From Deltaproteobacteria bacterium (GTDB lineage Bacteria > JADJOY01), in the NCBI GenBank assembly GCA_016713535.1, contig JADJOY010000042.1:14332-78331 (forward strand): DNA of 64,000 bases. The letters are read 5' to 3'. The notes below the pieces were generated by a model that ran no database searches, was not told the DNA's origin, and saw only the letters and a program-made list of their open reading frames with translations. Numbering within the stretch: position 1 is the stretch's first letter; every line of letters starts with the position of its first letter. The translations under genes and the position numbers were made by a program. Positions 19,310-28,113 of the stretch are shown here, in pieces.

Positions 19310-21802
19310 GTGAGCAACGACCCCTTCCGTCACGTCCGCTGGCTCGAGCAGGTTTCCCGCGCCGATCTCGAATCGGTGGGCGCCAAGGCCGCCTGCCTCG
19401 GTGAGCTGGCGGCCGGTGGGCTGGCGGTGCCGCGGGGCTTCGTGATCCCGGCCGAGTCCCTCGGGCTGCGCGGGGGCGGAGGAACCGCGGGTCTCGCCGA
19501 GGACCTGATCGTCGAGATCCGCGCAGCCTACGACGAGCTGCTCCGGCGAACCGGCCGGGCGGCGGTCGCCGTGCGCTCCTCGGGCGTCCTGGAGGACCGG
19601 GAGTCCGCATCCTTCGCGGGCATCTACCGGACGCTCCTCAACGTGAGTGGCGGCGACGAGGTCGTACGGGCGGTCTTCGAATGCCTGCGGTCGTCTCTCG
19701 ACGAAGGCGTCGATCGATACCGGCGCGCACGTGGCCTCGAGGATGACGGTGCCCGCCTCTCGGTCTTGGTCCAGGACCTGGTGGGCGCGGACGTCGCCGG
19801 GGTCGCCTTCACGCTGGATCCGCTCACCGGCGAGGCGGATCGCATCGTCGTGGACTCGACGTTCGGGCTCGGCGCCGCCGTGGTCTCGGGCGCAGTGGTG
19901 CCGGATCACTTCGTCGTGTCGCGCTCGAGCGGCGAGCTCCTCGACGTGCGGCTGGCGTTCAAGGACCGCCAGATGCGCGCCAGCAAGGAGGGCCAGGGCA
20001 CCGAGACGGTCCGCATCAGTCACCAGAAGGCGAACACTCCGAGCCTCAATCGCGAGGAGCTGCGCGAGCTCTGCCGGATCGCGCTCGAGGCCGAGCGCCT
20101 CATGGGTGCGCCTCAAGACGTCGAATGGGCGCGCGCCCGCGGGCAGTTCTTCGTGCTCCAGAGCCGCCCGGTCACGACCCAGACGCGCGAGCTCGCGAGC
20201 GACGATCGCGACGCCGCCGAGGTCGAGACCGGGCTCACGACCGCGCTGCTCGACGAGCTCGTGCCGACACCGCTGGCGCGCTTCGCTGCCAGCTTCGTCG
20301 AGCCCGTCGCCATCGGTGGCGTCGACCAGGCCAGCCGCTGGCGACGGGTGCCGATCGCGCGTGGCACGGCGATCCTGGGCCGCGGAGCGCCGCGCTGGTC
20401 GGCCGCTCCACTGGAAGCGATGGCGAGAGACCTGCCGAGCCCGTTCGATCAAGGACTCGATGCGCGAATCCGCAGCGTCGGCCGTTCGCCTTCCCCTCTC
20501 GAACGGGTGGGTGTGAGCGCGGCGCTGCGGAGTCGTGCCAAGGAGGTGTCGGATCTCGCGGTGCGCGTCGAGTCGTTCTTCTGGTGGCAGGGGATGGTCG
20601 ACCTCGAGGGCATCTCGGCCAAGAAGGCCACCGAGAGCCTGCGCGAGTTCCAGGATCGCCTCACGGCCGTGCTCGCGCGACGCATCGACGCCGTGTACCA
20701 GGCGTCCGCCATCGTGGGGCGGCTGGGCGCCCGCCTGGACGCGATCCCGACCTTGAGTGACCGCGAGCGCGCCGACGCGTGGCTGGGCGTTCGCGACCAC
20801 ACTCTCGGCCGCTTCCTCACCCGGTTCGTCGAGATCGCACACCTGGCCACGGAGGCTCCGAAGCTCGCCGCGATCCTTCGCGGCGAAGCGATCGAGGTGC
20901 TGCCGCGGCTCGAGCGCGAATGGTCCGGCACCGCGCGTCGCATGCGCTCCGCGGTCAAGGAGGTCCTACGCGACTACGGCCATTGGTCCTTCAGCGACCT
21001 CGACGTGTCGATGCCGTCGTGGCGAGAGGACCCGACCCCCCTGATCGCCCTGATGGGCAACTACCTCGAGCTCGACCCGCTCGCTTTTCCGACGGCGCGC
21101 ATGGCGCGCGCGGTGGAGCGCGGGGGGACGGCACGGAGACAGGCGCTGGATGGTGTCTCGACCCTGCGGCGACCCGGACTGTCGCGCCTCTTCGAGCGCC
21201 ACGCGGACGCGATGCGTCAGCTGATCGAACTCCAGGATCACCTCTCTCGCGTCACCGACCGGACCCGCGTCTACGTGTCGGCGCTCGGCAGCCGACTCAC
21301 CGCGGACGGCCGCCTCGCGGCCGTCAACGAGATCCACTGGCTGGGTTTCGACGAGGTCGGAAAGATCGGGGAGGCGTCCGCCGGCGAGAGCGTTCGCCGC
21401 CGGGTCCCGGCACCGGTGGTACCGGTCTCACCGTCGGTCGACTCCCGGCCACTACCGCGACGAGGGAAGGGGGCATCACCCGGCAAGGGGCAGGGCCCGC
21501 TCCGTCGCATCGCGAGCCCCGCCGACCTCAAGCGCTTGGCACCCGGGGACGTTGCATGGACCCCGTGCCCCGGCCGTGTGTGGATCCCGTATCTGCCCTT
21601 GCTCGCCGGGCTGGTGGTCGAGGCTGGCGCGCCGCTCGCGCTCGGCGTCGTCGGCGCCAGGGAGCTCGACCTCCCGACCGTGATCGGCGCCGGAGCGGCC
21701 CCAGCGGACATCGCCGAAGGGACCTTGGTGGCGATCGACGGCCTGACGGGAGAGGTCGGTCTCGCCGGTCAGGCGGCGCGGGTGGTGCAAGCGTTGCCGT
21801 GA
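19310..21802 (+). CDS. PEP-synthase / rifampin-phosphotransferase-like protein lacking the catalytic His
   Basis: About 830 residues. The N-terminal half is a PEP/pyruvate-binding ATP-grasp domain: VGAKAACLGELAAGGLAVP, VAVRSSGVLEDRESASFAG, VLVQDLVGADVAGVAFTLDP, VVDSTFGLGAAVVSGAVVPD, and QDVEWARARGQFFVLQSRPV. A central helical region of about 400 residues follows. The C-terminal swivelling domain is recognisable by ARELDLPTVIGAG, but the normal phosphohistidine motif (TSHAAI) is replaced by GAPLALGVVG, with no His. The protein therefore probably cannot relay phosphate by the usual mechanism. GTG at 19310 precedes the conserved start. Function unknown. Confidence 0.75.
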   Translation: MSNDPFRHVRWLEQVSRADLESVGAKAACLGELAAGGLAVPRGFVIPAESLGLRGGGGTAGLAEDLIVEIRAAYDELLRRTGRAAVAVRSSGVLEDRESASFAGIYRTLLNVSGGDEVVRAVFECLRSSLDEGVDRYRRARGLEDDGARLSVLVQDLVGADVAGVAFTLDPLTGEADRIVVDSTFGLGAAVVSGAVVPDHFVVSRSSGELLDVRLAFKDRQMRASKEGQGTETVRISHQKANTPSLNREELRELCRIALEAERLMGAPQDVEWARARGQFFVLQSRPVTTQTRELASDDRDAAEVETGLTTALLDELVPTPLARFAASFVEPVAIGGVDQASRWRRVPIARGTAILGRGAPRWSAAPLEAMARDLPSPFDQGLDARIRSVGRSPSPLERVGVSAALRSRAKEVSDLAVRVESFFWWQGMVDLEGISAKKATESLREFQDRLTAVLARRIDAVYQASAIVGRLGARLDAIPTLSDRERADAWLGVRDHTLGRFLTRFVEIAHLATEAPKLAAILRGEAIEVLPRLEREWSGTARRMRSAVKEVLRDYGHWSFSDLDVSMPSWREDPTPLIALMGNYLELDPLAFPTARMARAVERGGTARRQALDGVSTLRRPGLSRLFERHADAMRQLIELQDHLSRVTDRTRVYVSALGSRLTADGRLAAVNEIHWLGFDEVGKIGEASAGESVRRRVPAPVVPVSPSVDSRPLPRRGKGASPGKGQGPLRRIASPADLKRLAPGDVAWTPCPGRVWIPYLPLLAGLVVEAGAPLALGVVGARELDLPTVIGAGAAPADIAEGTLVAIDGLTGEVGLAGQAARVVQALP

Positions 21803-21835
21803 CCGCGACGGGCTCGGCCCCGGCGCGCATCCGGC

Positions 21836-22419
21836 TCAGGTCTTGGCGGTCTTCCTCTTGTTGCTGGCACCCTTGGGGCTGGCCTTGGCCTGCGGGTTCG
21901 CATCCAGGAATTTCTGCACTCCGATGGTCGCGTTCTTGAGGGTCGGGCCAATCAGGCTGGCCACGAAGCGTTCGATCTCGGCGCCGACCTTCTTCTTGAG
22001 CAGGCCTGGAACCATCGGCAGATCCATCACACGGATCTCCAGGTTGCCTTCGATGCGCACCTCGGTGGCCCCTTAGCCGCTGGCGCTGAAACGGGTCGTG
22101 CCGTAGCACTTCACGCTCTCGCGGAAAAAAAACGTCTCGAGCTTCCACGTCGCGGTTCGGTTCGCATCGTCCCACGTGGCATCGTCGCGCCACGACAACA
22201 TGTCGGGTTTCACGAACGAGCGCGCGACCGGCGGGATCTCCCCGACCGCATACCAGTGGTTGACGAGGTGAACCTTCCCCTTGCCGAGCATCTCGCGCTT
22301 TCGACGACGATCCGGTCGACGTTGCGGATGTACTCGGTGATCTCGGGCATTCGATCCCGGAACGTCTCGTAGACCTCGTCGACCGGGTGGTTCACGACGT
22401 CGGTGGAGCGGATCTCCAT
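21836..22419 (-). pseudogene. SRPBCC/DUF2505-like protein with frameshift and in-frame stop
   Basis: The pieces join into one lipid-binding START-like protein: MEIRSTDVVNHPVDEVYETF, then EMLGKGKVHLVNHWYAVGEI, WKLETFFFRESVKCYGTTRF, and EVRIEGNLEIRVMDLPMVPG with a Lys-rich tail. A one-base loss at about 22305 shifts the frame, and a TAA at 22073-22075 interrupts it in frame just before GATEVRIEG. The conserved tail after the stop argues that the gene was recently intact or that both lesions are sequencing errors. Function in the family is usually binding of a hydrophobic ligand. It is antisense to the flanking PEP-synthase-like and dnaJ genes. Confidence 0.55.
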
Positions 22420-22621
22420 GAGCGGCCTCGCCTGGGGGTACGGGAAAGTGCGGCGGCAAACGGGCGGCGGATCGTAGGAAGGCGCCTGTGGGCGCGTCAA
22501 GCGTCGCGGTGAGCGAGACGCCCGGTGCGCGGGTACTCCTCGCAGCGCGAGAGGCGCCCCACGCCAGCGGGGTCTCGGCGTCCGTGCAACGGCGACGCGC
22601 GAGCCGCCAACCCCTCGACAG

Positions 22622-22648
22622 TTGACAACACCATCCTCCGTCATTATC
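22622..22648 (+). promoter_or_regulatory. candidate sigma-70-type promoter for dnaJ
   Basis: TTGACA (22622-22627) is followed after 15 bases by CATTAT (22643-22648), which matches four of six bases of TATAAT. The spacer is short, so this is only a candidate. It lies about 180 bases before dnaJ. Confidence 0.35.
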
Positions 22649-22666
22649 TCCACGCCACGAGAAAGT

Positions 22667-22680
22667 CCCGAGAATTCGGG
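22667..22680. promoter_or_regulatory. short inverted repeat downstream of the dnaJ promoter candidate
   Basis: CCCGA-GAAT-TCGGG: two five-base arms around a four-base loop, about 20 bases past the promoter candidate. It could be an operator or simply a small RNA hairpin. It does not match CIRCE. Confidence 0.25.
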
Positions 22681-22826
22681 CATTTCGCCACGCGGCGCGT
22701 CCGGCTCGCGCGACGGCGACCGCGTATGCTCCCATCCGGGAGCCGCCGCAAGTCGTCGGCTGACACGTGTCCGACCGACTGCCGAGCCCCACGTCACTCC
22801 ATCCCTGCAAGCGAGAGTCACCACCC

Positions 22827-23957
22827 GTGGCCACGAAGCGTGACTACTACGAAGTACTCGGTGTTCCGCGGGACGCCGACGACAACACGATCAAGAAGGC
22901 CTATCGCAAACTCGCCCTCGAGAACCATCCAGACCGCCGTCCTGACGACCCCGAGGCGGAGGAGCGGTTCAAAGAGGCCGCCGAGGCCTACGAGGTGCTG
23001 CGCGACGCCGAGAAGCGACGGCTCTACGACTCGTACGGCCACGACGGGGTGCGCGGGTCTGGATTCCAGGGTTTCCGTAGCTACGACGACATATTCGCGC
23101 ACTTCGGCGACGTGTTCGGCTTCGGCGACGTGCTCGGTGATCTGTTCGGCGGCGGCCGCCGCCGCGATCCCAACCGCCCACGTCGGGGCGAGGACCTGAG
23201 CACGCAGATCGCCATCGAGTTCCGCGAGGCTGCGCGCGGCTGCTCCAAGGAGATCGAGGTCGAACGAGTCATCGACTGCAAGGCGTGCGAAGCGTCCGGG
23301 TGTGCGCCCGGGTCGCGGCCGGAGACGTGCCCGACCTGTCGCGGTACAGGCCAGGCGAGCATGTCGCGCGGCCCCTTCCTCATGACCACGACTTGCCCCA
23401 CTTGCCAGGGGCGTGGCCGCCGGATCACCAAGCCATGCGAAGAGTGCCGCGGTGCCGGACGCGTGCGTCAACACGAGACGCTCAAGGTCGAGATCCCGGC
23501 CGGCATCGAGAGCGGGATGCAGCTCCGGCTCACCGGAAAGGGCGGGACCGGCGTCCGCGGCGGTCCGCCGGGCGATCTCTACGTCGGGATCGGCGTCCAC
23601 GACGATCCCGTTTTTTCACGCGGGGCGGAGCACCTGTTGATCGAATTGGACGTTCCGTTCGTCCAATGTGCGCTGGGAGGCGAGGTTCAGGTGCCGACGC
23701 TCGACGAGCCCACCACCCTCAAGGTCCCCGCGGGCACCCAGGCCGGGGCCGTGTTCCGGGTCGAAGGGCAGGGGCTCGCGCGACTTCGCGGCCGCGGGCG
23801 CGGTGATCTCGTGGTCCGCGTTCGTATCCCGGTGCCCACCAAGCTCAGCTCCAAGGAGAAGGCTTTGCTGAAGGATCTCGCGGCGGAGGAAGGCTTGGCG
23901 GTGGGCAGCGGGAAACGTGGACTGGTGGACCGGATTCGCGAGAACCTGAACGGCTGA
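22827..23957 (+). CDS. dnaJ: chaperone DnaJ
   Basis: Type I J-domain cochaperone of about 376 residues that stimulates DnaK ATPase and delivers unfolded clients. The J domain at residues 4-70 contains HPD at 34-36. A Gly/Phe-rich linker ([14 protein letters not shown]) follows. The zinc-finger domain has four cysteine pairs: CKAC, CPTC, CPTC and CEEC, each with a following Gly-rich turn; the first unit is atypical (CKACEASGC). The client-binding C-terminal domains include [19 protein letters not shown] and [18 protein letters not shown] at 22827 begins the family N-terminus ([10 protein letters not shown]). dnaK and grpE are not adjacent, so this may be a second DnaJ copy. Confidence 0.95.
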   Translation: MATKRDYYEVLGVPRDADDNTIKKAYRKLALENHPDRRPDDPEAEERFKEAAEAYEVLRDAEKRRLYDSYGHDGVRGSGFQGFRSYDDIFAHFGDVFGFGDVLGDLFGGGRRRDPNRPRRGEDLSTQIAIEFREAARGCSKEIEVERVIDCKACEASGCAPGSRPETCPTCRGTGQASMSRGPFLMTTTCPTCQGRGRRITKPCEECRGAGRVRQHETLKVEIPAGIESGMQLRLTGKGGTGVRGGPPGDLYVGIGVHDDPVFSRGAEHLLIELDVPFVQCALGGEVQVPTLDEPTTLKVPAGTQAGAVFRVEGQGLARLRGRGRGDLVVRVRIPVPTKLSSKEKALLKDLAAEEGLAVGSGKRGLVDRIRENLNG

Positions 23958-24076
23958 TGATGCCGCATCGTGAGCGTGCTCGAGCGCCCGGGGTCGACCC
24001 GCCGCCGCTACGGGGCCGCTCGAGGAGCGTGGTCGTGTGAGGCTCGGACTCGCGCGCACGCCGAGGAGATGGACTG

Positions 24077-25628
24077 GTGAACGGACGACGTGAAGAGAGT
24101 TCCACGGTGACGGGCGCGCGCCCTGGACCTGGGCGCGCGCTCTTGTGGCTGGCGATCGGGATGGTGGTCGGTGGCGTTGGGGCGGCCGGGTGTCGAAGGC
24201 GTTCTTCGGCAAGGACCCGAGCCCAAGCCACAGGACGCGCCGGCAGCGAGCGCCAGCTCTACCGCGCCTCGAGCGCCGGGGATGTTCCCCGTCAGCTTCG
24301 CGGACCTCTACGACCATCAGAAGCGCGCAGTGGTGAACCTGAGCACCACCAAGGTGATCCACCACCCGCCCGTGGGGCGCGGACGCCCCGAGCTACGCGA
24401 CTTCTTCGGCGACAACGACGAGTTCTGGAAGTTCTTCGGCGCTCCCGACGGCGAGAACCTCAAGCAGCGCAGCCTCGGCTCCGGGTTCGTGATCGACAAG
24501 GACGGAGACATCATCACCAACAGCCACGTCGTGAAAGGCGCGGACGAGGTGCTCGTCAAGTTCCAGGACGGCCACGAGGAGAAGGCGAAGATCGTCGGCA
24601 CCGACGAGAAGACCGACGTGGCGCTCATCAAGGTCGACTCCCCGAAAGGCGACCTTCCTCACGTCGAGCTGGGTGACTCGGACGCGGTCCGGATCGGCGA
24701 CTGGGTCATCGCCATCGGCAACCCGTTCGGCCTCGAGCACACGATGACCGCCGGCATCGTCTCCGCGAAGGAGCGCGCCATCGGCACCGGGCCGTACGAC
24801 GACTTCATCCAGACCGATGCGTCGATCAACCCGGGCAACTCCGGGGGACCGCTGTTCGACATCGATGGCCGCGTGATCGGGATCAACACGGCCATCACCG
24901 CGACCGGCAGCGGGATCGGCTTCGCGGTGCCGATCAACATGGCGAAGCAGGTGGTCGAGGAGCTCAAGTCGTCCGGCAAGGTCACGCGTGGCTGGCTCGG
25001 AGTGAAGATCCAGGACGTGAATGCCGATCTCGCCAAGTCCCTCGGTCTCGAATCCTCGGGCGGCGCGCTGATCGCGGAAGTGGTGAACGACGGCCCCGCC
25101 GCCAAGGCTGGGCTCAAGCGCGGCGATGTCGTGGTCGAGTTCGACGGCAAGAAGATCTCTTCGATTCGCGAGCTGACGCGGACCGTCGCGTCGGTGGACC
25201 CCGGCAAGAAAGTCGCGATGGAGGTCCTCCGGACCGATCGGGGGAAGGGGGAGACCTCGAAGGGCAAGCCCGAGAAGCTCCGGGTCGACGTCGAGGTCGG
25301 GACGTACCCGGCCGACGAAGCCGTCGCTGCTGGGCGTGACGGCGAAAGTCAGGTGCTCGGGTTGGAGGTTCAGGCGCTGTCCAGCAAGCTGGCGGAGCAG
25401 CTCGGCACGGACGACCTCAAGGGCGTCGTCGTGACGCAAGCACGCGGTCCGGCGGCCGAAGCCGGGATCCAGCGCGGCGACATCGTCCGGGAAGTGAATC
25501 GCAATTCGGTCGAGACGGTCGACGACTTCGCCAGCGCCATCAAGGAGCTCGAGAAGGACCAGCCTGCGTTGCTGCTCATCGAGCGAAAGGGCTCGACGCT
25601 GTTCGTGACGGTGAAGCCGCAGAACTGA
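24077..25628 (+). CDS. degP: periplasmic serine protease Do (DegP/HtrA), N-terminus frameshifted
   Basis: Envelope quality-control protease. After the N-terminal hydrophobic segment (ALLWLAIGMVVGGVGAAG) comes the trypsin-like domain, with catalytic His in TNSHVVKGAD (about residue 150), Asp in KTDVALIKV (about 180) and Ser in NPGNSGGPLF (about 255). Two PDZ domains follow (GWLGVKIQDVNADLAKSLGL and VLGLEVQALSSKLAEQLG). The FFGDNDEFWKFFG loop is a DegP/MucD-type LA-loop feature. The signal region and protease domain are in different frames, with two small shifts between about 24190 and 24230. GTG at 24077 follows a GAGGAGA ribosome site. About 517 residues after correction. Confidence 0.9.
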
Positions 25629-25748
25629 GCAGTCGTGCCTCCGGGCACGACATCCACGAGAACACACGAGGAACACCCTGGCCGCGCCGAGCGCCGGCCG
25701 GGATACACGAGGCCGGCCGCCAACACGTGCACCGGCCGAGGAGGTTCG

Positions 25749-25994
25749 ATGGCCCGCATCACCGTCGACGATTGCCTGCGCGAGGTTCCGAATCGGTTTC
25801 ACCTCGTTCACACGGCGTCCGCTCGTACCAAGCAGCTCCTCTCCGGGTCGAAGCCACGTGTGGCGCCGCGCCGGGAGAAGCCGATCGTGGTGGCGCTGCG
25901 GGAGATCGCTGCGCGCAAGGTCCACCTGAAGCTCGTGGAGCGCGAGGAACCGAAGCCTGCCGTTCCCGAGGAGCTGCTCAGCGGCGGGGCTTGA
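25749..25994 (+). CDS. rpoZ: RNA polymerase omega subunit
   Basis: Small RNA polymerase assembly subunit of about 81 residues. MARITVDDCLREVPNRFHLV is the characteristic N-terminus; ARTKQLL and KPIVVALREIAARKV complete the family helices. It lies 120 bases after degP on the same strand. The downstream spoT/gmk partners found in many genomes are absent. A GC-rich sequence able to fold follows its stop (about 26000-26020), but it has no T-run. Confidence 0.92.
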   Translation: MARITVDDCLREVPNRFHLVHTASARTKQLLSGSKPRVAPRREKPIVVALREIAARKVHLKLVEREEPKPAVPEELLSGGA

Positions 25995-26173
25995 ACCCCG
26001 AGCCCCCCGAGATCGCGGGGGTACCGACGAACGCCGGCGTCCGGGTGCGCATAGCGCCCGGGCGCCGTCGCCGTTTCGTGAGGTACGTTGCCCGAAAACG
26101 AGCGATGATGGGTGCGGAGAACCGGGCGCTTCGAAGGAGTGCCGCGGATCGCTACGTTCGAGGAGGGCTCCAG

Positions 26174-27913
26174 ATGCGCGAAGGACAGTCGATCGATCCG
26201 AGGCGGGCAGGGCGAATGCGCGGCGTACGCCCCGGAGTGCTAGCGGCGCACGCATCGGCCGTGCTGCTCGCCGCGGCTTGGTCGGTGGTTTGCGCTGGAT
26301 GTGGCGGCTCCTCGACACCCGCCTCGACCCCGACCGAGGCCTTACCCAAGGGTTACTTCGACGTCGAGGTTCGAGACGCCGATACCAACGAACTCCTGCC
26401 TGCCAAGATCAGCATCTTCGACGCCAACGACGACTCGGCCGCGGTCATCCCGGGGAACTCGGAGGGTGACCTGCTGCGGATCAAGCTGAACGAGATCTAC
26501 CTCGGCCGAGGCACGGGCCGGATCCACCTCTACGACGGGCAGTGGGACCTCTATTTTTCGCACGGACTCGAATACACGGTCGTCAAGAAGCACCTCGACA
26601 TCACGTTTCCGGTCGGGCAGCAGAAGATCACGCTCAAGCGAGCGATCGATACGACCGGCTACCTCTCGGCCGACTTCCACATCCACGCGCGCCCCAGCTT
26701 CGAGTCCTCGCTCCAGCCGGGCGGGCTCCCGACGCTCGAAGACCGGGTCATCACGTACCTGGCGGAGGGGGTCGAGATCATGGGGTCGTCCGACCACCAG
26801 TGCATCGTCGACTACGCCTCGACGATCGCGCAACTCGGCGTCACGGACCGGATCGGATCACTGGTCGGTGTCGAGGCCACGCCTCCGATCACCTCGTATC
26901 CGAGCGGCGACGGCAACTGCAGCGACTACCGGTTCGTGCCACCGCCGCTCTTCACCGAGCCCGGGCACTGGAACGCGTTCCCGCTGGATCCCGGGCAGAG
27001 CTACGACACCACCTCGGACAAGGGCGTGAACGCCGCGACGCTCTACGACCGCCTCCGCAAGCTCGGGACGCCAGGCGGCGACGCACCACTGGTCCAGCTG
27101 AATCATCCGTTCTACGAGCTGGGCTTCATCAACATCGGCTGGCTCCAGCGTCGCGGATACCGCTTCGGAGCGCCGGTCCCGTTCTCGAACCCCCTGGCTC
27201 CGAACGCCTTCCTCGCGGAGGTTTCCTCGGACGCAGGCAGCAAGACACGGTCCATCGACTTCGACGCCATGGAGCTGTGGTCCGGTGGCTCCTACGTGTA
27301 CGGAATCCCCGCGCGCAACGCCTGGTTCGAGTTCCTGAACCAGGGCCTGCTCAAGATCGGGACCTCGAACTCCGACTCGCACAACACCAAGATCACTGCG
27401 GGCTATCCGCGCAACTTCGTCCACATCGGCACGGACGACCCGTCGCGGGTGACGCCGAAGCAGATCGCCGCGGCGGTCCGGTCCGGCAAGGTGGCTGGCA
27501 CCACCGGTCCGTTCGTGCGGGTGTTCGCTGGCGCAAGCGAACCCGGCGACTTGGTGGCCGCCTCGAACGGCAGCATCAGCCTCAGGGTCAACGTTCAGGC
27601 GGCCCCGTGGGTCCCCGTCGAGCAGGTCCGGATCTACACCAACGGGACCCTGGCGCGGGAGATCCCGGTCAGCAACGGCGACAAGGCCGTCCGGTACGAC
27701 AAGAACGTCACGCTCGATCTGGCGAGAGATGCCTGGGTCGTCGTCGAAGCCGGGGCCGCGCTTCCGAGCGATCCGTCCCAGGAGCCCGCGGAGCCCGACG
27801 TGTACAAGCACATCACGGTCGGGACCAACGGCTTCCGGCCGATCGGGTTCACGAATCCGCTGTTCGTCGACGTCGATGGTAACGGCAAGTTCGACGCGCC
27901 AGGTCTGCCGTAG
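26174..27913 (+). CDS. CehA/McbA-like PHP-domain lipoprotein
   Basis: About 579 residues. ATG at 26174 sits seven bases after GGAGG. A hydrophobic signal (AHASAVLLAAAWSVV) ends at CAGCGGSS, a likely lipobox, so the protein is probably anchored to the outer face of a membrane. The mature part starts with a beta-rich segment (GYFDVEVRDADTNELLPAKI), then the PHP metal site: DFHIHARPSFESS, VEIMGSSDHQ, NHPFYELGFIN and TSNSDSHN. This order matches CehA/McbA-type metallophosphoesterase-like hydrolases. A C-terminal Ig-like part (VEQVRIYTNGTLAREI) follows. Substrate unknown. Confidence 0.78.
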   Translation: MREGQSIDPRRAGRMRGVRPGVLAAHASAVLLAAAWSVVCAGCGGSSTPASTPTEALPKGYFDVEVRDADTNELLPAKISIFDANDDSAAVIPGNSEGDLLRIKLNEIYLGRGTGRIHLYDGQWDLYFSHGLEYTVVKKHLDITFPVGQQKITLKRAIDTTGYLSADFHIHARPSFESSLQPGGLPTLEDRVITYLAEGVEIMGSSDHQCIVDYASTIAQLGVTDRIGSLVGVEATPPITSYPSGDGNCSDYRFVPPPLFTEPGHWNAFPLDPGQSYDTTSDKGVNAATLYDRLRKLGTPGGDAPLVQLNHPFYELGFINIGWLQRRGYRFGAPVPFSNPLAPNAFLAEVSSDAGSKTRSIDFDAMELWSGGSYVYGIPARNAWFEFLNQGLLKIGTSNSDSHNTKITAGYPRNFVHIGTDDPSRVTPKQIAAAVRSGKVAGTTGPFVRVFAGASEPGDLVAASNGSISLRVNVQAAPWVPVEQVRIYTNGTLAREIPVSNGDKAVRYDKNVTLDLARDAWVVVEAGAALPSDPSQEPAEPDVYKHITVGTNGFRPIGFTNPLFVDVDGNGKFDAPGLP

Positions 27914-27973
27914 GCTCACGAGCAGCATCGGCGCCCAAAGCTCTCGTGGTCCCGCGCCAGGGTTCGACGTCTG

Positions 27974-27987
27974 ATAATATATATTAT
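27974..27987. promoter_or_regulatory. 14-bp AT-only palindrome upstream of radical SAM gene
   Basis: ATAATATATATTAT is a perfect palindrome of pure A/T in a genome that is about two thirds G+C. It lies 127 bases before the radical SAM ATG and 60 bases after the previous stop. It could serve as an operator, a very AT-rich promoter -10 region, or a DNA-unwinding spot. Confidence 0.45.
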
Positions 27988-28113
27988 GTAAACCTACGCG
28001 GCAAGCCCTCCTCCCCCCGCACCGACACGCCTTTTGGGCCTTCACAACCCACCGTGCTACGGTCCGCGGCGCCGCAGGTCCCCCTCCGCGGAAAGCCAGA
28101 ATTCAGACCGAAG

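Larger units (their letters stand above)
22420..22826. other. intergenic region between SRPBCC gene and dnaJ
   Basis: About 400 bases with no convincing gene. The right half is less GC-rich than its surroundings and holds a TTGACA promoter candidate and a short inverted repeat, both described separately. I see no CIRCE element. The left half shows nothing recognisable. Confidence 0.5.

Noticed and set aside
16946-20842. N-terminal extension of the lipase-like protein to 1298 residues
   Set aside because: Everything upstream of 19186 is antisense to the PEP-synthase-like gene; the signal peptide marks the true start.
25985-26060. Possible tRNA or terminator after rpoZ
   Set aside because: The G/C-rich stretch can fold, but it has no T-loop signature, no cloverleaf spacing and no T-run.
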